Shown here one piece after another: positions 25,687 to 36,977 of a DNA stretch of 64,000 bases. The notes beneath the pieces are model-generated. The model saw only the letters and a list, made by a program, of their open reading frames with translations. It made no database searches and was not told the origin of the DNA. Position numbers and translations under genes: made by a program. Numbering within the stretch: position 1 is the stretch's first letter; each line of letters begins with the position of its first letter. Origin of the DNA: Geosiphon pyriformis (Eukaryota; Glomeromycota; Glomeromycetes; Archaeosporales; Geosiphonaceae); the NCBI GenBank assembly GCA_016748015.1, contig JAAOMT010000776.1:316417-380416 (forward strand), in the 5' to 3' direction.

Positions 25687-26546
25687 CTAGACACCTTTCA
25701 TTAGCCTTTCAGAAATTTTTTCCTTTGCTGTTTGATATGCCTGAATAAAGGTTTGCTCTGTGATGGGAATATCTGTGGTATCGGTTCTTGGACGTGATAC
25801 ACGTGACACAATTACGCTTGAATCTGTCTCTAAAGCGATTCTTAGGTAAGAAATTAAATTTTTTTAGTTTATAATCAAAAATAACGATAATTGACTCTCA
25901 TTAAAATAAATTATCCTATATACCCATCGTCAATTGTCTCATCTAGTGCCAAAACAACCAGATCAAGATTATCCATGATGGATCGCTTCTCGACTTGTTG
26001 TCTAGATTTTAACATTACTCGATTTTTAGGATATTAATTCCTTTCAATCAGCTTACACTCTTCCTTCTCTCATCATCCTCTGCTCTCACCTCAACAAACT
26101 CGACACTGCATCATAGAACGCGTTCAAAATATTGCTCAAAAGCAATTCATTTTCTTCAGCAGATCCAACCAGATAAAAGAATACATCAATATTGCTACGA
26201 TACAGAACTACGTTATTATCATATAGGATGATCTCGCCTATTGAAATAAAATCAAAATTAAATTTACTTTTGTATTAAATATCTCTATCCAAAATATTAA
26301 TAAATTGCACCGTTAGTTCTTCTGGTTTTATCAAACAAGCCTTTTTCAAATGACTTTTGTTCTTTGGCAGTAGGATAGGGATTCTTGGTGCCATAATATT
26401 TAGCCAATATCCGGTTACCCTCACCATCGAGTAAAATTACTGCTGTGGTGGTGTAAAGCGTAAGGTTCACCTGAGATTTTTATGAGAGGTCCGTTGTTAG
26501 TGGTGGCAAGAAAAAAAATGTATGAAATCAAACAGATACTTACCAT
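25687..26546 (-). CDS. RET3: Coatomer subunit zeta (COPI coat)
   Basis: Small subunit of the COPI coat that forms retrograde Golgi-to-ER vesicles; its longin-like fold resembles adaptor sigma chains. Five exons: 26,546-26,544 (only the ATG), 26,470-26,311, 26,237-26,090, 26,001-25,924, 25,840-25,687, all with GT-AG introns of 73-88 bp; the sum is 543 nt, 180 aa plus stop, the family's usual size (about 175-200). Recognisable blocks: MVNLTLYTTTAVILLDGEGN, RILAKYYG, ILYDNNVVLYRSNIDVFFYL, GSAEENELLL, MDNLDLVVLALDETIDDGI and the Arg/Ser-rich stretch SRVSRPR near the C-terminus. No missing blocks. Transcribed in the same direction as CYR1 and the BTB gene; no functional link is evident. Confidence 0.95.
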
Positions 26547-26835
26547 TGCGAAACTAGAGAATCAGATATTAAAAACGGCCATTGGGAAACTGATCTTTTT
26601 AATATGCATAATTTAAGAAACTTTAACAAATCCCATAATTTAGGTAACCTTACATCATGATGATCAATGAATCAATAACTTAACTCGAACAATATAAGTT
26701 CAAGTCTTTAAAGTAATGACATGACATGAAAAAAATCCAGTAATCAAAATCCCTTTTTATTTTTCACACCTCACAGCCATTTGAAAGATCCGTTGAAACT
26801 TTAAAAAGTGAAAGCAATTTTTAGAAATGAAATGA

Positions 26836-26851
26836 TTTATATATATATAAA
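26836..26851. repeat. TA-rich palindrome upstream of coatomer zeta
   Basis: TTTATATATATATAAA, a perfect 16-bp palindrome about 290 bp upstream of the coatomer zeta ATG. It could serve as a TATA element or be a simple (TA)n repeat; distance to a transcription start cannot be told from sequence. Confidence 0.4.
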
Positions 26852-27207
26852 CACCTCTTTAGATTTATTGGGATGAAGCTCTCTAAATAACAATTACTCC
26901 CTTATTATCTTTAATATTGCTTGAAGTGTGTTTCATTTTATATTGTGAAAAGTTTCATCTGCAATTTTACTCGAGAAATTTCAACTGTCAAAAATAATAA
27001 AGAAATAAAACGAGTAAAAATAAACATTTGATTATAATTTTCTAATCCTATTATTAACTTATTTTAATGGTAAAACACACTTAGGTTTAATGTGAATTCC
27101 TCCAAGCTAATGATTAACATGTAGATGCAACCCAGAAAGCGAGTGCATTGAAAAATATATACAAAAAAAAAAATCTTATTAACAAACAAAAATCACCTCA
27201 CATCTAT

Positions 27208-29528
27208 TTACACATGCCCCATTACCACAGAGAATTTCAATGTGGATGAGGTATAAGGCGGTACGGCTGATGCCATATTAGAATCGAAATCTCGCACGTC
27301 CAGTAAGTAATCATCCGAGCATAGACTAGAACTTCGCCATCCCTTTTTTTTTTTTTTAAAAAAAAAAGATTTCATTGTTAATCAATGAAACATTCTTTAT
27401 ATTTATTTCTTCATTTTCAGACATATATTTACCCAACTTTGCATCAATGCGAAATTGTCGGGACTACTTTGGAATTGAGTCAATACATGACTAGGACCCC
27501 GGGCCGGACAAAATATTTTGAACCATGTTCGAACAGTCTTCCTTTTATCAGCATAACGAGAGAAGCTCTTTTCATTGTTGTTGCTGTTGTTGTTGCGTAT
27601 TAACAATGAATTACGAGTAGAGGTGGTATATTGGTCATTCGTGTCAACCATTGAAACCGAAGAAGTCGTTGGACTGGAAGGTTTGTTATTAGGAGATCCG
27701 TTAAGTGATGATGTTGGATCAGGCATAGAATGACGATGTAAATAAACACCTAGTTGAATACCCTTTCGTGGAGTCTTGATTTTTTGTATATACATGTTCC
27801 AATTTGAACTTTTAAAGGAAAATTAATTTAGCAAAAATTTTCAAGGACATCCAAAAGTCAACCCATCTTTTTACAATTTAAATAAATTTACCCAGCGTAA
27901 AACTTTGTTTTCGAATAGACCCTCTGCTTTTCTTTTAACTTGGCCACGTCAGAAAATTCTACGCTGAATCTAAAGGGTGCGAATAAGGAATACTCTACGC
28001 TTCCTCTTCCTTCGCCATCTTTCATGGCTTTCGTTCCACCACCAATCATATCATCGAGACCCGTCAATGCTTCACCAATATGAGTGGTATCGTCCGATGG
28101 AATCTCAAAATGTATTCCTGTTAATCCCAAGGGTTTTTCAGATGATGAAATACCTAGTGCGACATCTGTTTCTCCTGTATTTTCGATCTTATTTCTTAGA
28201 TCAATCTGTTGCCATAACGCTTCTTTTATCACATGATCAGGTGCAAAGGAAGCATTGTTTATTATATCACGATCATTAAGGATTGAATTCAATTCTTCAA
28301 ATGTCATGTGGGCATAATAAATCGCATAGGAGAATATGGCAGTGTAGATATTCTCGTCATTATCTACGGGAATACATGATGAAGATGTTGAACATAGGGA
28401 GCTAATCGAAGCTGGCCTTCGAGTATGATAGGTAAAAGCAGATTCAGTCAAGCGTTTGATTCTGGGGGAAGTTGGAGCAGAAGGAATTGTTGAAGAACTT
28501 AACACACTAGTGCTACTATTATTTTCCGTAGAGTACAAAAATTGTTCCTCTAGTAAATCTGACCCGATACTTCTTCGTTTTTGATCGGAAACCAACTTTC
28601 TTCGCTTACTAATCACATCGCGAGCAAATAAATAACGTTCATATTCACTAGGTACCCAAAAAGCATCACTCTCGATTACTCGTTTCAACCATTCGGCCGG
28701 TAACATTAAAAAAGCCGATTTTAATTGTAAATTGTCAAAGCCTTCGCGACACAGATAAGTGAAACAAGATTCGGTAATTTTTTCGGAATGAGCACCATAG
28801 AAATGCGCCGTGGCAAATGTGAGGTAATCCACTACGGTATCATCCTTGATATCTCTGAGTATTACTTCGACACACATTTCACACAAATCTTGTAAATCAA
28901 GAAATGATGCGGTGGCCAAAAGGCTTAACACTTGAGATGGGAGAATAACTTCATCCACCCGACCATAAAGACGTCCAAGAGCGATTTCGAATGCATCGCG
29001 CGTAATATTTTCGTCGTCAAATCTTAATTCAATTACGTTTGCACCGTTCTCTTTCCAAGGACCCTCCATTAGCACGGAGAAATAGGTATTTTGAAAAAGG
29101 ATGATTCGATGCAAATGATAATCTTTACCAAATGCTCTTATTGTTACATCACTTCCACTACCCTCGATCAAACCTCTAGAATAGATATGTTTGCAAAGAC
29201 TCATCATTTGACGAAGAACTCTTTGTGGGTCTTGAGCTGGTGGGGGATAGCCAGACGAAGATACAACAGTAACATAATCTCTACTATTACCACTTTCCTT
29301 TTGGGTTAGAGTAAGGAGAGGGGACATTGTGAAAAAAGTTGTATTATTAGTATTAATATTATTGTTGTTGTTTCTTTGCCTAGACACTGAATTTGAGGGA
29401 GTAATTGTGGAGTTTGAAGTGGTACTATCGAGATTGTAGCTATTGGAGTTTAGCAAGCTGAACTCTAAAAATTGTGCAAATTCGTTCTCTGTTATTGTGG
29501 GAACTATATCAGAAGGTGGTAGCGTCAT
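27208..29528 (-). CDS. BTB/POZ-BACK domain protein, germ cell-less-like
   Basis: Three exons: 29,528-27,892, 27,808-27,433 and 27,342-27,208; phases close exactly to 715 aa plus stop. After a Ser/Asn-rich N-terminus (~1-90), a BTB domain begins near residue 100 (GSGSDVTIRAFGKDYHLHRI, then FSVLMEGPWKENG), followed by a BACK-like helical region (~205-305). A basic/Ser-rich linker precedes a C-terminal conserved part (YSLFAPFRFSVEF; FYAGSNWNMYIQKI; GVYLHR; ending GWRSSSLCSDDYLL). This layout resembles germ cell-less type BTB proteins and their fungal relatives, some of which are Cullin-3 substrate adaptors; the E3 role is inference. The last intron's acceptor follows a run of A rather than a pyrimidine tract. 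The CDS start is the first Met of exon 1. Confidence 0.88.
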
Positions 29529-30460
29529 ATGTTAACCAAATACAGCCTATCTCTAAAGTATTATTATTCTATTGATTTTTATTATATTTCAATCTATCAA
29601 CAGTTAAAAGAGGAAAGAGAGGAGAGAAAAAATGAAACGGAGAAAGGTCGGCAAAAATAATCGATGGAAAGGCGGGCTCATATAAGTATAATTTCTATGA
29701 TAAAGATGACAATATGAGGTGAGTGAAATTTTCCGCCCGCCCAGAGAAAACGAAAGAATAAAATCGGAAACTTGGTCTATTAAAACGAGAATTTTTTACG
29801 CGATGATTATTATAACGTTTGTTTTGCACGAGTTTCATCCATGTTCTAACTAATATGACTTTTGTGTACCCAATTGGCCTCTGTTTCTTAACCACTTTGG
29901 ATCGTGACGAGGAGTACGAACAAACTATGGGGATTTCTTAGCGGATATTGGAGGTATTTTTGGGTAGAGTCTAAACTCCAATTAGATTAATGGACCCTGT
30001 CAAATATCTTCACTGATTTTCAAGGATCGCTCAATTATAAATCATTGCCATTGTTCCTTCTTCGATTTCTATTATACTCTGGTTTGCAAGACGGGCGTTT
30101 TTCTTCCTCAATTTTTGCTTTTTCGCCTTTTCGCCTTTTTACATAGTTAATTTCTTGAAAGAAATGTTTGATTATTTCAGATAATGGATTTAAAAAAATA
30201 GGTAAAGTTTATGTATTGTCTACAAAAAACTTTGAATTCTTTAATAATCTATTAAAGTGCTTTCTCGGCTATGCTTCAAGCATCAAAGTGCAGGTAAGAA
30301 AACTTTGACCAATTGCACATCGAAAATTCTAGGTGCTTCTAATTCAGCTCAAAAGAAGTTAGATAAATTTGCTCAATACCCTATTTAGGAAAATTTTGGT
30401 ACTATAAACTGTTAGATTCATTGGTTTTTCGATTTGATTTTTGCTTAATTATTGCTTAAC
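29529..30460. other. 5' flank of the BTB gene, up to the AT-rich boundary
   Basis: Ordinary island composition. It should hold the BTB gene promoter and leader. A 66-codon minus-strand open stretch (29,695-29,895) has no similarity I recognise and I do not call it a gene. Near 30,460 composition drops sharply to AT. Confidence 0.5.
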
Positions 30461-32879
30461 ATATTATAAAAATAACAAATGTTACACGATTATTGATTAA
30501 ATTTAAATATATTCCATTTTGTTTAATCTTCAATGTTAAAAGTAATTTCTAATTTAATTAGTTAAAAATCTAACATATTAAAAATATTTAAAATATTTGC
30601 TATCCTTTTTCTTAAATAGTTAATTTTAAGTTTAAGTAATTAATAATATAAAAATTGGTTGGCCAAAAAAAGCAACTTCTTTTCTTTTTACAATTCAAAA
30701 CAACCAACTTTTTAAAATGTCAGAAAAAATTATTCTTTTTGGTGTTTTTTAGAGCATTTTTTTAATTTAAAGCCTGTTTTTTCTTTTGTAATAAATAAAG
30801 CATTGGCTTTATTTGATTTTTTTGGTTTTTATATTAATTTTTTTATAATTGTATTAATTATAATATATAATTTAAATTTGGTTGTAAATAATATTTTTTT
30901 TTCTATTTAAATAATAATAATAGCAATATATTTGTTAACATTAATCTTAATTAATATATAATTGAATTGTTTAATATATTGAATTTTAATCAATTATTAC
31001 CAGTTTTAAAAACAAAACATGTTTTTACATATAACTTTAATTAATTAACTTATTAATTACTTAATTTTAAAAATTGGACTGATTAAATAAAAATTAAAAC
31101 TTTTTTTCATTTTTATTTTTTGATAATACTGCTAATTTTAACAATATTTATAAAATATTTATAAAATATTTACCAATTATTAATAATTTTTTGAATAAAT
31201 AGTTTTTATTTTAATATTTAATAAAATTATTAAGATAAAAATAACTATAATAGAATTATATTCTAATTTTTATATGGTTTTTTTGTTTAAAATTATTTAT
31301 TAAAGCTTTTTTATATAAAATTTGTATTTTAAGTTTTTTTAAATATTATTATCAAAATTAAGCTTGGCAATTTACTTTTTTTAATTATTTTTAAATTATA
31401 AAATTTTCTATAGTATTTGGTTTTAATTTTATTTTTGTTATTGTTTTTTATAATGTTTTTTTTAAAACTATTGTAAATAATATTAAAAATACTTTAAATA
31501 TTTTAAAATTTTTTTAATATTAAGTTAAAATCTGTTAATTAATATTAATATAGTATTATTTACTTCAAAATTAATATATTTTTAAATGCTATTTTGGTTT
31601 ATTAGTTAGTTTTTATAAAAAAACAATGTTAAATTTTTTCTGGTTATATTGTTTTAATTTAATTTTTTAAGTTTATAATTATATTTGTTTATTTCTTAAT
31701 TTTTAAATTTTATTTGGTAATTAGAATATATTATTATTATTTTTAGTTTTTAAGTAAAATTAAATAATACTATTATTAAAACTAAGATTAAAAAAAGCTA
31801 AATTTAATAAAAAATCTTTAATTTATTAATGTTGTTTTAAATATTAAAATTTGAATTATTTGGTTTTTAATTTTAAGTTTTTAAAATTTTTAAAAATTAT
31901 TTTATTAGTACAAAATTTTATATTAAAATTATTGTTTTTCTGGTTTTTTTTGTTATTATTATTATAAATTAGAATAATAAACTAATAAATAGTAAAATAA
32001 AACAAAATTGTATAGTAATATAAATAATTAAAAAGAATTTTAATTTTAAAGAATAAATTAAATTAGTATAAATTTAATATATAAAATTAGTTTTATAAAT
32101 ATCTTAGTTACTATTATGATTAAATTAAGTAGAGTATAATTATAATATTTAATACTCATAATTAAGTAATAAGAGCTAAATAGCTTTTAGAATAAACTGG
32201 TTTAAATTGTAAATAAATTTATTAGTTTTAAAAATTTTTTTGTTTAAAGTTTTACTTATTAAGTTTTTTTGATTATAAAACATAAAAATATTGTTTTTAC
32301 AATTATGTTATTATAATTGGGTTTTTTTTACACTAGTCAATTATAATTATTAAATTTGGTGTTATTTTTTTATTCTTCTGATAAGCTAATAAGATAAAAT
32401 TAATATTTAATACTTAAGAAAAGCTTTTTTTTACCAGGCTATTATAAAGTCTAATCTTAAAACAGTCGATTTTTAATATTGTTGTTTTACAAAAAAAATA
32501 AAAAAAATAAATATTCTATCAATTTTTGTAATTAAAAATAATTAATCCAAATTATTAAAGTTTTAAAAGCTTTTATACTAATTATATTTGGTTTAAAATA
32601 TAAATAAAAAAAAACAATTAATTAGACTTTAATAATCTAATTTATTAGAATTATGTATTTATAAATTTGAATAATAATATTTTGTTTTATTTAAATTAAT
32701 AAGAAATATAAAAAAAATAAAGATAGAAAAGTTATTAATATTGATAAAAAAATATTAAAAAAGAGTTGATTTTTGTTTGTCTTTTTCTATTTACTAAAAT
32801 TATTTATTTTTATACTTATTTTTTAGTTTTATAAGATTATTTTTTTAATTGCTTGTTATTGTTTATTATTTTAGTTATT

Positions 32880-33015
32880 GCTTTGTTTTTTATGTTATAA
32901 CTAGTTATTTTATGCTATTATTAGTTATTTTGTGTTATTTTATGTTATTGTATATTGTTTTATATTATTTTATATTATTTTGTATTATTTTACATTATTT
33001 CGTATTTTTATGTAG
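32880..33015 (+). repeat. Degenerate short tandem array, TTATTTTRTR type
   Basis: About a dozen imperfect units of roughly 10 bp (TTATTTTATA, TTATTTTGTA, TTATTTTACA, TTATTTCGTA). No array of this kind appears in the other LTR2 copies, so it probably belongs to the sequence next to the relic. Confidence 0.6.
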
Positions 33016-33084
33016 TAATTATGTTTTTTAATAGTTTTTAATTGGTTTTTTTACTCAAATAATAATATTATTTTTTCTAAAAAT

Positions 33085-33661
33085 AACAAAAAAATTTAAA
33101 GATAGAAAAATAGTCTATTTTATTAACACTAATATAATTTTATATTTTATATTAACATTTTTAAAATTTAATATTAGGTATTAATCATACTCTTTAATAA
33201 TATTTATTTAATAAATTTTAAAAGTAATAATTATAGGTAAATATTAACAAGTAATTTTTTATTACAAAAATGTTTAAATACTTGAAAAAATTTGGAAAAA
33301 AAAATAAACAAATTAAAAAAAATTGAATATTTAAAAGTAATTTTTATTATTTTAATTTATATATGTTTTATATATTAAAACATGTTTTTTTAAAGCTAAA
33401 AAATACATTATTTATATAGTTATTTAAAATAATTAATTATTAAATTATTAATTAGATTAACAATTAAGTTATTAATCAAATCAATTATTAAATCATTGAT
33501 TAGGCTAATAATTAAGTTATTAATCAAATTAATAATTAGATTAATAACCAGATTATTAATCAAATCATTAATTATATTTTAAAAATAAAGTGGCTAACTA
33601 TATAATATTAATAATTAACACATATAATAATTAATAAAAACTATAGTTTTCAATTATAATA
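33085..33661 (-). repeat. LTR2 relic, inverted and hypermutated
   Basis: Reading the plus strand it aligns with the inverted LTR2 fragment at 54,650-55,186 over its full length, including the GATTAAT/TAATCAAAT minisatellite (33,430-33,570) and the terminal CAATTATAATA (consensus CAACCATAACA). Differences are overwhelmingly C-to-T and G-to-A. Both copies start at the same internal point of the LTR (TAACAAAAAAATTTAAAG). Confidence 0.75.
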
Positions 33662-34039
33662 TTATTTTTTATAAAAAGATTAAGCTTTGGTGAAATTAAA
33701 CTATTTATAAAGTATTCCAATTAAAAAATTTTGTTTAACTTAAAGTTAACTAGTTTGGTAAAGTTTTTTATTAATAATATATACAAAATTTAAGACAAAA
33801 TAAGCTTTGTATTTAAGAAACTAAATTTTTGTATAAAAGTTTTGGCTCTTTTAACAATAATTAAAACTCTTAAAACATCTAATTATATAATATCCAAAAT
33901 TTTTGTTTGTATTTTTTAAAATGTTTTTTTTAAAAGTTTTATGTTCTCTATAATTTTACCAAAATAACCATAAAACTTTAATTGTTTTTATATAACAAGT
34001 ATTTATTTGTAAACAAAATTTTTTTAATTGTTTTTTTAA

Positions 34040-36843
34040 ATATATTAGAAAATAATATTACCAATAAACTTTTAGTTATTAATTAACATAAAATTATTCT
34101 TATAATTCTTATTAGCAATTAGTATATATTATTATTGTTTTAATTATTACTTATTAGTTAACTAAATTATCAAATATAACTATTTAAGAATTCACCAAAA
34201 TTTGCAAAAATTTACAAATATCTTAATAGTTTATTAAAATTATTTATAGTTTGTAGAAATAACTTGTAATTTGTTAAAATATATCTTTAGTTTATTAAAA
34301 TTATAACAAAAAAAGTTCAAGTTCATAAAATAGTATTATGACAAATTGTATAAAAGAAGAGCTTTTTTTTTAAAAAAATGTATCTTATTTTATTTTAGAA
34401 CTATTAATCAAAGTTAAGATTAAGCATTTTTTACATATTTTTATAAAAATAATAAAAAAACATTAAATTTTTAAAAAATCCAAATTTTTTCTTAATAAAA
34501 TTTTTTTTCTTTTATATTTCTTTTATATTTTTTATATTTTTTATAATAATCTTTAGGGTAGCTTACAAATAAAATTTTTGTAAAAGAGTTAACTTGTATA
34601 GCAAAGTAACTACAAATTTTTAGTAAGCTTTTAGACAAATAATTCTTAAGAAAGAGTTAACTTTTATTGTAAAGTAATTATATAAGTAACTGACATAGAA
34701 TTTGTTATTCTACTTATAAGTTTAACAATTTAAATTATAGAAGATAATTTAAAGATAAATTCAGTTATTAAAAATTTATTAGCTTCTAATAATTATAAAT
34801 TAACAACAAATTAATATTAATAACATTTAAAAAAAAAACCAAAAATCTTTGGTAATATTTGGTGCTTTTCTACAAATTAATACAACAACAACAACTTCAA
34901 AGTAGCAATTATATACTACAAACAATAATTTAAAATTCAAGATGAGATTACAGTTTTTAAGAAAACACTTTTCTAATATATTAAAAACCAAATCAATAAT
35001 TATCTCTTTGGAAATTACAATATTATAAAAGTTAAGTAAAATTTTTTTGAAATCCTTATTCATTATTTAAATAAAGACCCAGAAAATATTAATGCTGACA
35101 ATTGCACTATTTATTTTAAAGAACTTAATTATAACATTATCAAGTTTTGCAAAGAAAAATATGCTGCTAACTTATAATTTATTTTTGAATTTGAGTTTGA
35201 ATCTAAAACAAACAAAAAAACAAAAAGAAAAACATGTAACTAATAACACTCAATATACCAAAAACAACTTTTCAATATTTGTAAACACTTAAACAAAAAA
35301 CTAGTTCTAAACTACCACTTTTAATTACATTTTTCTCAGCTTCTTTTGCACAAGCTCAAATACTAAATTTATTATTCAACTATTTTTTAAAACCAGAAAA
35401 CTTTACATCACCAAAAAATCTAATACAACAGTTTGAACAAATTTTTATCAGCACAAATCTTCTTGATTTCTTAACAGATAACCAGAATAATTACTTTAAT
35501 AACAATAAAAACATTTCTAAATTTACTGAAAACAAAACTACTAAAAACAAAAATACAGAAAAAATGACAACTATTTATATTGTAAAAATCATTAAATTTA
35601 CAGAAAAAGATATTAACACTAATTTCCAAAAATAACTTAACAAAATTTTAAAAACAAAAAATACAAATAAATAAAATATAGCCAAAATATTAAAAACAAT
35701 TCCATATTTTCTTCAAAAAACTGTTGAAAAATGATTTGAAAACTTAACTATACTCTTCAAAAACTGGCAAACATTCAAAAATGCTTTTTTAAAACAGGTT
35801 ACTAATAATAACACTTCTATTATACTCTGAAATCAGTTTTAAAACATTAAACAAGAATCTTTTAAATTTATTATGACTTATCTTACAAACTTTTTTAATA
35901 AATTTGCTAATTAGAAACCAATAACTACTATTTTAATACTCAAATTTTGGATTAATTTATTGCAAAACTAAAAAATAAGTTAATCAAAAAAGTTTATTTA
36001 CATGCATTAAAAGATTTGGCCACTGCTATCTAATATGCTAAAAACTACAAAATGGTCATAAAAAAGGTCAATTACACAAAACTTGTCAATCTTACAATTG
36101 GCAAAACCAGCTTAGCAGTTAAAAAAAAATTGACCAACTTATAAAAAAAATTGAAAACTATTTTATTAACCAATAGCAGCAATAACAGAAGTATTAGTCT
36201 TTCTAATAACAACTTTAAAACAATTATCTATTATTATTAAGCAGCCAAAACTAAAGCTGTTATTATTGTAAAATTCCAGAATATAGGAAATAAGACTACA
36301 AAAAATTACAATAAGATTAACAAAACAAAGGTAATTAACATTACTTTTTATCACAACAATTTTACTACCAGTTTTTCTTACAAACTTATTATTTTTTAAG
36401 ACTTTAATATTAAAACAATTATTATTAGTCTGTTTTACAATTAATATAACAATAATATTAGCAACTTTTACCAGTTTAACAATATCAATTATTATTTACA
36501 CAATAATACCAAGTACTTGCTCAAAAATTAATTCAACAAAACCAATTCACATCACAAAATCAATTCTCAAACAATAATAAAGTTAATTCCAATAATTAAT
36601 TAGTTTCTTATAATAAAATTCAACAAAAATCTAATTATTTCTACATTTAACTTGGCTATTTAACAATGTCTAAAAAATTAAATTTTTATCAAACTGCATT
36701 TTTTAAAAGTAAAATTATAATACCAAGACAAAATTTTTTCAACAACAATTACATTATTTTACCAATTAAGATTGCCAAAAATATTAACTTTTTTGATATT
36801 TTTTCATTTGAATTTGAAAAAAATAAATCACTATTCTTGCTTT
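34040..36843 (+). mobile_element. dUTPase-family Ty3-type element, copy B (LTR3, gag, start of protease), truncated
   Basis: 34,040-34,690 matches LTR3 of copy C (58,590-59,410). It is followed by leader, Gag (about 34,860-36,200) and the beginning of the protease region (36,660-36,843, matching copy C 61,450-61,640). The element stops at 36,843 where the TAA-repeat tail of the minus-strand LINE-A begins, so the LINE probably inserted here. Intermediate in decay between copy C and the hypermutated tracts. Confidence 0.75.
34860..36200 (+). pseudogene. Gag of copy B, decayed
   Basis: Blocks shared with copy C Gag in the same order: a capsid segment with two Trp positions (35,700-35,770; the first is TGA), IKQESFKFIMTYLTNFFNKF (35,840-35,900), then YAKNYKMVIKKVNYTKLVNLTIGKTSLAV (36,030-36,120), the equivalent of AKNYEMAMKEANHTKLVNLA in copy C. 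Many stops. Protein function in intact relatives: capsid assembly and RNA packaging. Confidence 0.7.
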
Positions 36844-36977
36844 TTTATTATTATTAATGTTTAACAAATAAAGCCCAAATGTCACTTAGCACAATACATT
36901 AAACTAAGTAATCTAAACTAGGCACAAATTATGTATTTTCTACATAAGACCAGTCATTCAAACTAGTTAGAGCAATA

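Larger units (their letters stand above)
30460..34040. other. Hypermutated, extremely AT-rich tract (right of gene island)
   Basis: Mirrors the left tract: lines with as few as four G/C in 60 (for example 31,501-31,560). Identified inside: an inverted LTR2 relic (33,085-33,661) and a degenerate tandem array (about 32,880-33,015). The rest, 30,460-32,870 and 33,670-34,040, is too mutated for me to assign. Open frames are composition artefacts. Confidence 0.7.

Noticed and set aside
29695-29895. 66-codon minus-strand ORF upstream of the BTB gene
   Set aside because: Basic low-complexity composition, no homology I recognise; lies in the presumed promoter or leader.
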